A stretch of 64,000 nt of DNA from CAILUG01 sp903844415 (lineage in GTDB: Bacteria > Pseudomonadota > Gammaproteobacteria > Pseudomonadales > Pseudohongiellaceae), in the NCBI GenBank assembly GCA_947477655.1, contig CANJTS010000001.1:248001-312000 (forward strand), read 5' to 3'. The position numbers and the translations under genes are program-made. Of this stretch, positions 17,280 through 25,212 are shown piece by piece; positions within the stretch are counted from its first letter, which is position 1, and each line of letters starts with the position of its first letter. The notes under the pieces were generated by a model that was given only the letters and a program-made list of their open reading frames with translations, was not told where the DNA came from and ran no database searches.

Positions 17280-17642
17280 CTAGCGGGGGCCTAAGCTTTA
17301 ATCAGCACAACTTTCCAGATTAGGGGTGGAAACAGCGTCCAAGAGTTTCCACCTCCGTGTGTCATCCTCCAGCGTTTTAGCCGAGGGTTTCTGGAGTGTA
17401 TTACATGGATAGTATTATCGAAGTTCGCAGGTGCCTTTCGGTTCATCATCAAAGTAGTGACAGGAAAGGTCACTAAACTGGAAAGTTCTGGACGCTGACA
17501 GCTTCATAAAATACTGCGCCTCAAACTAACCCCGTGCAAACTAAAGAATTACTCAGGGGTATTCTCTCGCACTTAACACTTAAAACTTCCTACTTTCTAC
17601 ACAGCCAACACCCACACAAATTAATGTTACAAAACTAGAATT
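17255..17642. other. Intergenic region with strong hairpin
   Basis: 388 bases between the pilin gene and the tRNA. A stem of about 11 pairs (one G-U) joins 17323-17333 (containing GGTGGAAAC) and 17345-17355 (containing GTTTCCACC) across an 11-base loop. No U-tract follows, so it is not a typical intrinsic terminator, though it may end or protect the pilin transcript. No gene is seen. Confidence 0.5.
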
Positions 17643-17729
17643 TGGTGCCCAGGAGAGGACTTGAACCTCCACGGCCTTGCGGCCACTAGCACCTGAAGCT
17701 AGCGTGTATACCAATTTCACCACCTGGGC
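17643..17729 (-). tRNA. tRNA-Leu (anticodon CAG)
   Basis: 87-nt class II tRNA read on the minus strand. The acceptor stem GCCCAGG pairs with CCTGGGC and is followed by an encoded CCA. The anticodon arm CTAGC-TTCAGGT-GCTAG gives anticodon CAG (reads CUG). A long variable arm (GGCCGCAAGGCC core) and the T-arm GGTTCAAGTCC are present, as expected for tRNA-Leu. It is transcribed divergently from rnr. Confidence 0.97.
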
Positions 17730-17753
17730 TCAGGGGACGAAAACAGAGGCGGC

Positions 17754-17782
17754 ACTCTACCCACAGAGGCTATGCTTGTCAA
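17754..17782 (-). promoter_or_regulatory. Sigma-70 promoter of tRNA-Leu
   Basis: A perfect -35 box TTGACA (17782-17777), a 17-base spacer and -10 box TAGAGT (17759-17754), followed by a GC-rich discriminator (GCCGCC) as in stringently controlled stable-RNA promoters. The mature 5' end of the tRNA lies 25 bases after the -10. Confidence 0.75.
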
Positions 17783-17832
17783 TTCTGAAGCCGTGTATAC
17801 TGACACCCTATTCTTCGTTTTTTGCCCACAAA

Positions 17833-20238
17833 ATGCCCAAATCTAAGCCCCCTGTAGAACCCAATTTCGATCGCTTTGCCAACCGTGAAGCCGAGCGTTA
17901 TGAAAAGCCCATCCCTAGTCGCGAGTTCATCATTGAGCAGTTAGAAAAACGGGGCGAACCGATTTCGCATATCGATCTGTGCGCCGAATTGTTACTGGTT
18001 GATGAAGTGGCGCAGGATGCGCTGTTACGCCGGCTTGGCGCGATGACACGAGACGGGCAGTTAATAAGTAATCGGCGTGGTGTGTTTGGTTTAGTAAACA
18101 AAATGGATTTGATCAAAGGCCATGTAGTAGGCAACAAGGAAGGTTATGGTTTTGTTACCGTAGCAGATGGTTCGGGCGATCTTTATCTGGGCCCGCAGCA
18201 AATGCGCAACGTTTTTGATGGCGACACTGTGTTGGCCAAAGTGTCTGGCACAGATAAACGCGGGCGGCGCGAAGGCCGGATTGTAGAAGTGCTGGAACGC
18301 AAGACCAGCGAATTTGTTGGCCGTTTTTATTCCGAGTCAGGTGTTGGCATTGTAATTCCGCACAGCAAACGTATTACTCAGGAAATTTTGATCACACCCA
18401 AAAAACACAAAAAAGCCAACGATGGTGATTTTGTAGTTGTGCAGATTACTCAGTTTCCCCACGACCATCACAAGGCAACAGGCGAAGTAGTGGAAGTGTT
18501 GGGCGATGTCAGCAAACCCGGCATGGAAATAGAAGTGGCACTGCGAGTGCATGACATTCCGCATGAATGGCCCGCGGCGGTCACTGCCGAAATGAAGCGT
18601 TTTCCCTCGCGCGTTGAAGGCGATCTTGAATCGGGCAGAGTGGATTTACGTAAGCTCCCCTTCGTTACCATTGATGGCGAAGATGCCAAAGATTTTGACG
18701 ATGCTGTGTGCTGTCAGCGCACCAACGATAAAGGTTTTATCTTGTATGTTGCGATTGCCGATGTATCACATTATGTGGCTGTAGGCAGCGCCCTTGATGC
18801 CGAAGCACAGTTACGCGGCAATTCGGTGTATTTTCCTGGCCATGTTATCCCGATGTTGCCCGAGCATCTTTCTAATGGTTTGTGCTCACTCAAGCCGAGA
18901 GAAGATCGGCTGGTGATGGTCTGTGAAATGGAAATTGATCAGACAGGAATCATGGTCAGTTATTGTTTTTATGAAAGCATAATACATTCACAAGCTCGAC
19001 TGACTTACACTGAAGTGGCTGCCATTGTGCAAGCGCCTAACACTGATGTTGAAATAGCAATACAACAACACATCAGTGCGAAACACACCGCACTGTTGCC
19101 CCACCTAGATAACTTGTATGTGTTGTATAAACACTTGCTGCAGGCGCGAGCTAAACGTGGCGCGTTGGATTTTGAAACCACCGAAACGCGTATTATTTTT
19201 TCCGCTGAGCGCCGCATCAAAGAAATCATTCCGGTAGAACGCAACGATGCACACCGCTTGATTGAAGAATGCATGCTCTGCGCCAATGTCGCAACTGCTG
19301 AGCTGTTGCAAAAAGCCAAACTACCCGCACTCTATCGAGTACATGAAGGCCCCAATCCGGACCGCCTGGATAATTTGTACGATTTTCTGCGTGGCATCGG
19401 TATCGGCCTGTCGCGCAAAGCCAAACCCACACCACAAGATTATCAAAAAATTCTAAGTCGCTTGAAAGACAGACCAGACCGCAACTTATTACAAACCATG
19501 GTCATCCGTTCCCTGATGCAGGCTGTGTATCAACCGGTAAATCTGGGTCATTTCGGTTTGGGATTTGACGCTTATACACACTTCACATCGCCAATTCGGC
19601 GTTACCCCGACTTGCTGATCCATCGCGCCATTCGCAAGCTGATTAATAATCCCAAACAAATTGATGGCGTGCGCAAATCAGACCATGCCCATGCGCAGGC
19701 ACGACAAGAAATTTACCCCTACACACTTTCTGATTTAGAAGCGCTTGGACATTTGCTGTCGCAAACAGAACGTAGAGCCGATGCAGCGACCTGGGATGTT
19801 GTCAACTGGCTCAAGTGTCAATACATGCAGGATCGTATCGGCGAAGAATTTGCAGGCATTGTCACTAAGGTCACCAATTTTGGTTTGTTTGTAGAGCTTA
19901 CTGATGTGTATGTAGAAGGGCTGGTACATGTCACGGCATTGACCAACGACTATTATCATTTCGATGTGATAGCCCACACCCTGACCGGCGAGCGCAGTGG
20001 TTCGTGCTTCCGTTTGGGCGATCAAATTAACGTAGTGGTTTCGCGTGTAGATTTAGATGATCGTAAAATAGAATTACAACTGGTTGGCAAGCCCGCGGCA
20101 GCAGGTCCGGGGCAGGCATTACCCAAGCACAGCCGCAGTTCGACCAAAAAGAAAAAAAGCGCTACCGACAAAGATCACAAAAAAAACAAACCCGCTGAGA
20201 AAAAAACGGCTGGCAAGCGTAAACGCAAGCGCAAATAG
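17833..20238 (+). CDS. rnr: Ribonuclease R
   Basis: Processive 3'-5' exoribonuclease of the RNase II/RNB family, acting on structured RNA, rRNA quality control and cold or stress adaptation. 801 aa from ATG 17833; a longer reading would run into the tRNA gene and is rejected. Order: N-terminal winged-helix/OB domains, RNB domain with DGEDAKDFDDAV (catalytic Asp near residue 281), the SPIRRYPDLL signature, an S1 domain near 669-750 and a very basic Lys/Arg-rich tail of about 40 residues typical of RNase R and not RNase II. Followed after 52 nt by rlmB, the same order as in Escherichia coli and many gammaproteobacteria. Confidence 0.97.
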   Translation: MPKSKPPVEPNFDRFANREAERYEKPIPSREFIIEQLEKRGEPISHIDLCAELLLVDEVAQDALLRRLGAMTRDGQLISNRRGVFGLVNKMDLIKGHVVGNKEGYGFVTVADGSGDLYLGPQQMRNVFDGDTVLAKVSGTDKRGRREGRIVEVLERKTSEFVGRFYSESGVGIVIPHSKRITQEILITPKKHKKANDGDFVVVQITQFPHDHHKATGEVVEVLGDVSKPGMEIEVALRVHDIPHEWPAAVTAEMKRFPSRVEGDLESGRVDLRKLPFVTIDGEDAKDFDDAVCCQRTNDKGFILYVAIADVSHYVAVGSALDAEAQLRGNSVYFPGHVIPMLPEHLSNGLCSLKPREDRLVMVCEMEIDQTGIMVSYCFYESIIHSQARLTYTEVAAIVQAPNTDVEIAIQQHISAKHTALLPHLDNLYVLYKHLLQARAKRGALDFETTETRIIFSAERRIKEIIPVERNDAHRLIEECMLCANVATAELLQKAKLPALYRVHEGPNPDRLDNLYDFLRGIGIGLSRKAKPTPQDYQKILSRLKDRPDRNLLQTMVIRSLMQAVYQPVNLGHFGLGFDAYTHFTSPIRRYPDLLIHRAIRKLINNPKQIDGVRKSDHAHAQARQEIYPYTLSDLEALGHLLSQTERRADAATWDVVNWLKCQYMQDRIGEEFAGIVTKVTNFGLFVELTDVYVEGLVHVTALTNDYYHFDVIAHTLTGERSGSCFRLGDQINVVVSRVDLDDRKIELQLVGKPAAAGPGQALPKHSRSSTKKKKSATDKDHKKNKPAEKKTAGKRKRKRK

Positions 20239-20290
20239 TCAAGCGGCAATAAGTTTATAGATCCAATAGTAAGACGAGATAATTAACAGC

Positions 20291-21034
20291 ATGAGCGATA
20301 CCGATTGGGCCTATGGTTTACACGCAGTGGAAGCACTGCTTAAGCACAACCACGACAGCATAATCCACCTTTATGTGTTACAGGGTCGTAACGATGAACG
20401 AATAGAGGCTGTGCTTACCCGTGCAACTCGTTTGACAATACCAGTAACTGCACTGAGTCGCGCCGAACTAGATCAAAAAGTAGAAGGTGTCCATCAAGGA
20501 GTGCTGGCCGAGTGCAAACCCCTGCAACTGGAACGCAGTGAAGGGTTTCTAAAACAATTATTAGCAGGGCTGGAGCATCCGCCGTTTTTGCTAGTGCTAG
20601 ATGGTGTGACAGATCCACACAATCTGGGCGCCTGTATTCGTTCGGCCGAGGCAGCAGGAGTAGATGCTGTGATCGTCCCGAAAGACAAATCAGCATTGAT
20701 GACGCCCGTAGTGCGTAAGGTAGCGTGTGGCGCGGCCGAAAGCCTACCTTTTATCGCCGTTACCAACCTGGTGCGCACCCTTAAATTCTTGCAGGAAAGT
20801 GGCATTTGGGTGCTCGGCGCGGCGGGAGAAGCCACCCAAAGCATTTACAAAAGTGATCTGCGTGGACCATTGGCCTTGGTTATGGGATCGGAAGGTGCAG
20901 GCATGCGGCGCCTAACTCGGGAACAGTGTGACGTATTATTTGCAATTCCGATGGCAGGCGAAATTAGCAGTTTGAATGTGTCAGTCTCGGCTGGTGTGTG
21001 TCTGTTTGAAGCGGTGCGGCAGCGTCGTCTTTGA
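20291..21034 (+). CDS. rlmB: 23S rRNA (guanosine-2'-O)-methyltransferase RlmB
   Basis: SPOUT-family methyltransferase that methylates the ribose of G2251 in the 23S rRNA P-loop using AdoMet. 247 aa, usual length. The three SPOUT motifs are visible: DPHNLGACIRSAEAAGVDAV, ALVMGSEGAGMRRLT and IPMAGEISSLNVSVSAGV. An N-terminal RNA-binding substrate domain covers about residues 1-80. Lies downstream of rnr in the same orientation, a conserved pairing. Confidence 0.96.
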   Translation: MSDTDWAYGLHAVEALLKHNHDSIIHLYVLQGRNDERIEAVLTRATRLTIPVTALSRAELDQKVEGVHQGVLAECKPLQLERSEGFLKQLLAGLEHPPFLLVLDGVTDPHNLGACIRSAEAAGVDAVIVPKDKSALMTPVVRKVACGAAESLPFIAVTNLVRTLKFLQESGIWVLGAAGEATQSIYKSDLRGPLALVMGSEGAGMRRLTREQCDVLFAIPMAGEISSLNVSVSAGVCLFEAVRQRRL

Positions 21035-21040
21035 GGTGGC

Positions 21041-21118
21041 AAGTTGAGAGAGAAAGTTGAGAGAGAAAGTTGAGAGAGAAAGTTAAGAGAGAAAGTTAAG
21101 AGAGAAAGTTAAGAGAGC
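21041..21118 (+). repeat. 13-bp tandem repeat, six copies
   Basis: Six head-to-tail copies of AAGTTRAGAGAGA directly after the rlmB stop: the first three have G and the last three A at the sixth base, and the last copy ends in C. The unit is purine-rich and not a multiple of three. It is too short and gap-free for a CRISPR array. Confidence 0.95.
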
Positions 21119-21199
21119 AATTTAATACTTCACGGTGATCTACCTTGACCTGAGTAGAATAATCTTAAGGTCACTACCTTGTCATTTCGAGGGTTGTCT

Positions 21200-22897
21200 G
21201 TGCACAGAATCTTCCGGCTCCGACAGCGCTCTCTGCTTGTTTGCAGCATGTTACTTTATTGTGCTTGTGCTAACGCCCAACAAGAATTTTTGTGTACACA
21301 GATAAATCAACCCGCCACTGCCGCGTTTGATTTTACTGACAGCCTTGCCCGTTGGGGCAACACGAACGTGTATAACATTGATGATGCGCCACACCGCGTC
21401 AGATCGATCACCATCAACACCTTGCCTATCTTTGACGAATCTAATCCAGCAGAAAACCGACTTTTGTACCGCTGGGCCAATGCCATTCATTACGTAACTC
21501 AACCCCATATAATTGCAGAACAAGTATTATTCACAGCCAACATGCCTGTGAACTCAAGTTTGCTGGCTGAGAGTGAACGAATCTTGCGCGAGCGCAAATA
21601 TGTGGGCGACGCCAAAATTCGAGTGTTACAGGATTGCGACAATACTGTGGATTTGGAAGTCGTAACACGCGAGGTGTGGACGCTTAGCCCAGACATTACC
21701 TACAAGGCTGCTGGCGGACACTCCACTACCGGTATTGGTGTTTCTGATTCCAACATTCTGGGCAGCGGACAATCTCTTGCCTTCAAGGTTAAAAAAGATC
21801 AGGAACGCAATTCTGCTTTGCTCGCCTTCAAAAATCCGAATATCCGTGGCTCTCGTATCGAAATCAACGCGGAATATGCTAAAAACTCTGATGGTCATCA
21901 TTATTATTTGCAAACAGGTTTGCCGTTTTTTGCTTTGGAGAATAAGCGCGCCTGGAGTTTTAATTATGAATCCACCAGCGAGGTGCTTACCCAATATCAG
22001 TTTGGTGAACAGGTTTCCCAGTTGCAGCACAACACTCGCAACACTGATATCCAATATGGATTTTCCACTGGTCGACAAGGCGCCAGCATAAAACGTTTCA
22101 GTTTGGGCCTGCATGTTGAAGAGCATCAGTACCAAAATATTTTTGCACTGCCCCCACCAACAACCTTGGGTCTAAACTTGGATTTACGCTACCCTTTTAC
22201 GCAGTTCGAAGCCATTGAAGACAGTTACGTCGAAGGCTATAACATTGGTCAGATTAAACGCACCGAGGATTTACATATCGGTCATCATCTACGCGTCATT
22301 GTTGGCTTTGCACCCGGCAGCGACAACAGCCTGATCGTTAAAGGAGAATACACCGATACGCTGCTTTACCGGCCCAAACTTTTATTACAAGTGGCGACCA
22401 ACTGGGATGGCAGGCGGGATCAGCATTCAGGTTCCTGGCAAGATACAGTGATGCATCTGGAGCTGAATTTGCATCGCGGCCAAACCGATAAGCGCAGTCT
22501 GTTCTTTGGCCTGTCAGCCAACCATTCGATTAATCTCAATAATGGTCGTCAGGTAGATTTGGGGGGCAGCAGCGGTTTACGTGGTTTCGATAACCATTTC
22601 CTCAATGGCAACACTGCGTTGAAATTTACCGCTGAAGAACGGGTGTTCACCGATTATCATTTTTTGCAGTTGGTGCGGCTAGGATTTGCTGTTTTCTATG
22701 ACGCGGGGCGCGTATTTGGCAACTCTAATCCCTTGATGCAGAACATATATCAGAATATTGGAGTGGGTTTGCGGTTGGCCCCCAGCAGGTCTGAATCCGG
22801 CCAGATCGTACACCTCGACCTAGCCTATCCGATCAATGACAAGATACCCGGTGGAAGTGGTATACAATTTATCGCAGAAGTGAAGAAATCATTCTAG
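21200..22897 (+). CDS. BamA/TamA-like outer membrane protein (surface antigen family)
   Basis: Omp85-type outer-membrane barrel protein, about 565 aa. I choose the GTG at 21200 (GAGGG six bases upstream, followed by a clean signal peptide ending ANAQ) over a TTG 21 bases earlier. Residues about 50-150 form one or two POTRA-like modules; the rest is beta-strand-rich with the L6 motif GLRGFDNHFLNGN of the VRGF/Y type and a C-terminal FIAEVKKSF ending in Phe. It is shorter than BamA or TamA and no TamB neighbour is present. The cargo (protein or lipid) is unknown. Confidence 0.82.
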   Translation: MHRIFRLRQRSLLVCSMLLYCACANAQQEFLCTQINQPATAAFDFTDSLARWGNTNVYNIDDAPHRVRSITINTLPIFDESNPAENRLLYRWANAIHYVTQPHIIAEQVLFTANMPVNSSLLAESERILRERKYVGDAKIRVLQDCDNTVDLEVVTREVWTLSPDITYKAAGGHSTTGIGVSDSNILGSGQSLAFKVKKDQERNSALLAFKNPNIRGSRIEINAEYAKNSDGHHYYLQTGLPFFALENKRAWSFNYESTSEVLTQYQFGEQVSQLQHNTRNTDIQYGFSTGRQGASIKRFSLGLHVEEHQYQNIFALPPPTTLGLNLDLRYPFTQFEAIEDSYVEGYNIGQIKRTEDLHIGHHLRVIVGFAPGSDNSLIVKGEYTDTLLYRPKLLLQVATNWDGRRDQHSGSWQDTVMHLELNLHRGQTDKRSLFFGLSANHSINLNNGRQVDLGGSSGLRGFDNHFLNGNTALKFTAEERVFTDYHFLQLVRLGFAVFYDAGRVFGNSNPLMQNIYQNIGVGLRLAPSRSESGQIVHLDLAYPINDKIPGGSGIQFIAEVKKSF

Positions 22898-22911
22898 GGT
22901 TGCTTCCATAT

Positions 22912-22942
22912 GGCATTCTCAATAGAATGCCGCCTCTTTTTC
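22912..22942 (+). terminator. Intrinsic terminator after the Omp85-like gene
   Basis: Perfect 8-bp stem GGCATTCT-CAAT-AGAATGCC (22912-22931) followed by GCCTCTTTTTC. It separates the outer-membrane protein gene from the ribosomal operon. Confidence 0.82.
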
Positions 22943-23014
22943 TGTACCTGACTTTTTACCCGACTTTCAACAAGAAGGGCAATTTGTCTACTACATAACT
23001 CCTTGTCTTACCTA

Positions 23015-23059
23015 AAGCCCCTGGGTTTTTTGGAAGACATTAACCCGTGAGGAGCTTCA
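23015..23059 (+). promoter_or_regulatory. Possible S6:S18 leader structure upstream of rpsF
   Basis: The 5' leader can fold GGGTT (23023-23027) with AACCC (23042-23046), with CCG next to the stem just before the ribosome binding site. In many bacteria the S6:S18 complex binds such a CCG-bearing hairpin in the rpsF leader to repress its own operon. The match is by eye only. Confidence 0.35.
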
Positions 23060-23497
23060 ATGCGCCACTATGAAATAATCTTTATGGTGCATCCTGACCA
23101 ATCTGAACAAGTTGGTGGGATGATCGAACGTTATACCAAAATGATCAAAGATTCTGGAGGTGCAGTGCACCGTTTGGAAGACTGGGGTCGACGTCAACTG
23201 TCTTACCCGATCAATAAAATCCACAAAGCCCACTACGTTCTGATGAATATCGAATGTGGTCAGGCAGTACTGGACGAAATCACCTCTATATTCCGTTACA
23301 ACGACGCCATCATCCGTAATCTCGTAATCAAACGTAATTCCGCAGTGACCGAAATGTCGCCCATTCAGAAGTTTGAAAACGAGAATCGTGAGCGCAAAGC
23401 CCGTACCACTCAGCGTATGCGCGCCGAAGAAGCGACAACCGGCGAATTTGAAGGCGAAGAAAGTGACGACGAGGCTGAAGCAGCAGACGCCAACTAA
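23060..23497 (+). CDS. rpsF: 30S ribosomal protein S6
   Basis: Small-subunit protein S6, which forms a complex with S18 on the central domain of 16S rRNA. 145 aa: MRHYEIIFMVHPDQSEQV and EDWGRRQLSYPINK are the standard signatures; the C-terminus extends into a long acidic tail (EFEGEESDDEAEAADAN). GAGGAG-type site before the ATG. First gene of rpsF-rpsR-DUF2232-rplI. Confidence 0.98.
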   Translation: MRHYEIIFMVHPDQSEQVGGMIERYTKMIKDSGGAVHRLEDWGRRQLSYPINKIHKAHYVLMNIECGQAVLDEITSIFRYNDAIIRNLVIKRNSAVTEMSPIQKFENENRERKARTTQRMRAEEATTGEFEGEESDDEAEAADAN

Positions 23498-23563
23498 AAG
23501 GCATCGCTACTGCACAGATACCGTTTCCCAGTTATATAAGTATAAAGTTACAGGAGATTCATC

Positions 23564-23794
23564 ATGGCGCGTTTCTTCCGACGCCGTAAATACTGCCGCT
23601 TCACCGCAGAAGGCATTACCGAAATCGATTACAAAGATCTAGAAACACTGAAAGCCAACGTTTCTGAAACTGGAAAAATTGTGCCCAGTCGTATTACCGG
23701 CACCAAAGCACGTTATCAGCGTCAGTTGGCAACTGCCATTAAACAGGCACGTTTTCTGGCGTTGATTCCGTACACTGATTCACACGAAGCTTAA
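23564..23794 (+). CDS. rpsR: 30S ribosomal protein S18
   Basis: S18, partner of S6 in 30S assembly. 76 aa: MARFFRRRKYCRFTAEG at the N-terminus and the conserved ITGTKARYQRQLATAIKQARFLALIPY core. GGAG before the ATG. No priB gene lies between rpsF and rpsR, unlike enterobacteria. Confidence 0.98.
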   Translation: MARFFRRRKYCRFTAEGITEIDYKDLETLKANVSETGKIVPSRITGTKARYQRQLATAIKQARFLALIPYTDSHEA

Positions 23795-23824
23795 GAACAA
23801 ATTTAAGGCCCTACCGGAAATTAC

Positions 23825-24679
23825 ATGCGCGGCTTAGCCGAATATGCAATGACTGGTCGCCGCCAAGCAATTACTGTAGCGGTGTTGTTTGGATTGGTGC
23901 CTTTGTTTTACCTGCTCAGCGCTGCAGTTGTGGCATTGGTAGTGTTACGCAAAGGTTTGCAGGAAGGATTACTGGTACTACTTTGGGCTCTGCTACCGGC
24001 AGGATTGCAATGGTTAACCGGCGATACCAGCTACGTGTTTGTTCTGCTAGGTGTGACTCTGTTGGCTAATGTTTTGCGCGCCACTGGATCTTGGTCGAAA
24101 GCATTGTTGGTTACCACGGTGCTGGGATTGATCCTGCAAATAAGCCTAGTAGTTCAAACGGGTTATGTAACAAAAATTGAAACAGCCGTCGGTGAATTGA
24201 TGGAGAATGGCCAAATCTTGCAATTACCGCAAGATGGCCAGATGACCGCAGCTACTCCTACCGAAGTGGTTGCATTGTTAATGAGTTTTTACGGTGCTTA
24301 TCACATGCTGATGCTGGTCAGCAGCTTGTTGTTGGCAAGAGCATGGCAGGCTAGGTTGTATAACCCTGGTGGATTTCAACAGGAGTTTCACAACCTGCGG
24401 ATTGCCCCAGGCATCTTGCTGGTGTTGCTGAGCTTGTTACTCGCCAGTTGGTATGGCCTGCAACCGCTTGCAGATTGGCTACCGATTTTTTGTATGGTAC
24501 CCATGCTCACCGGGCTGGCAGTAATCCACAGTGTGGTTGCCAATCGTAAGTTGGGTAAGAGTTGGCTGGTGATGGCCTACCTGGTGTTGTTGCTGATGCC
24601 ACCGGTAATAATCATGCTGGGCTTTGCAGATGGCGCGATCGATATTCGTTTGCGTCTCAATAAATTAACCAAAGATTAA
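23825..24679 (+). CDS. DUF2232 multi-pass membrane protein
   Basis: Inner-membrane protein of 284 aa with about eight hydrophobic segments. The position between rpsR and rplI and the overall pattern match the DUF2232 (YybS-like) proteins found there in Pseudomonas and other gammaproteobacteria. Function unknown; a 31-nt gap to rpsR and 25 nt to rplI suggest it is cotranscribed with the ribosomal genes. Confidence 0.85.
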   Translation: MRGLAEYAMTGRRQAITVAVLFGLVPLFYLLSAAVVALVVLRKGLQEGLLVLLWALLPAGLQWLTGDTSYVFVLLGVTLLANVLRATGSWSKALLVTTVLGLILQISLVVQTGYVTKIETAVGELMENGQILQLPQDGQMTAATPTEVVALLMSFYGAYHMLMLVSSLLLARAWQARLYNPGGFQQEFHNLRIAPGILLVLLSLLLASWYGLQPLADWLPIFCMVPMLTGLAVIHSVVANRKLGKSWLVMAYLVLLLMPPVIIMLGFADGAIDIRLRLNKLTKD

Positions 24680-24704
24680 ACAAAAGATATTAACGAGGTT
24701 TGCA

Positions 24705-25154
24705 ATGGAAGTTATCTTGCTGGAAAAAGTAGGCCGCATGGGCAACGTAGGCGACAAAGCTAACGTTAAGTCTGGTTACGCCCGCAATTATTTGTTCCCT
24801 TATGCCAAGGCTATTCCGGCCACCAAGGAAAACCTGGCTAATTTCGAAGCTCGTAAAGTTGAGTTGCTGGCAGTTGCCGCAACTAAATTGGTTGCCGCAC
24901 AAGCGCGTGCTACCAAACTTAATGGCCTGCGCATAACCATCGAAGCAAATGCTGGTGAAGAAGGTAAATTGTTTGGTTCGGTCGGAACCCGCGATATTGC
25001 TGATGCCATCACTCTTGCCGGTCAGCCGGTAGAGAAAAGCGAAGTGTTGCTACCTGGTGGTGCCTTGCGTGAAATCGGTGAGTTTCAAGTTGCACTTGCT
25101 CTGGGCAGCGAAGTAAGTGCCACCATCCAATTGTTGGTTGTTGGCTCCAAGTAA
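24705..25154 (+). CDS. rplI: 50S ribosomal protein L9
   Basis: Large-subunit protein L9, an elongated protein at the base of the L1 stalk that helps keep reading frame. 149 aa; MEVILLEKVGRMGNVGDKANVKSGYARNYL-type N-domain (split here: EVILLEKVGRMGNVGD and GYARNYLFPY), a long connecting helix and C-domain GKLFGSVGTRDIADAI. Last gene of the operon. Confidence 0.98.
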   Translation: MEVILLEKVGRMGNVGDKANVKSGYARNYLFPYAKAIPATKENLANFEARKVELLAVAATKLVAAQARATKLNGLRITIEANAGEEGKLFGSVGTRDIADAITLAGQPVEKSEVLLPGGALREIGEFQVALALGSEVSATIQLLVVGSK

Positions 25155-25179
25155 TCTGCTTTGACTGATACTTATACAT

Positions 25180-25210
25180 GGGCGCAGCCTGATGCTGCGC
25201 CCGCATTTTT
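25180..25210 (+). terminator. Intrinsic terminator of the rpsF-rplI operon
   Basis: Perfect 9-bp stem GGGCGCAGC-CTGAT-GCTGCGCCC (25180-25202) followed by GCATTTTT. It lies between rplI and the convergent regulator gene. Confidence 0.92.
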
Positions 25211-25212
25211 AC

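Noticed and set aside
17677..17832. Longer rnr reading frame starting in the tRNA-Leu gene
   Set aside because: The extra 52 codons overlap a complete tRNA on the other strand and lack family similarity; ATG 17833 is used.
21041..21118. Possible CRISPR array
   Set aside because: Units of 13 bases with no spacers; a simple tandem repeat.
24690..24902. Minus-strand frame over rplI
   Set aside because: Shadow of a highly conserved ribosomal protein gene.
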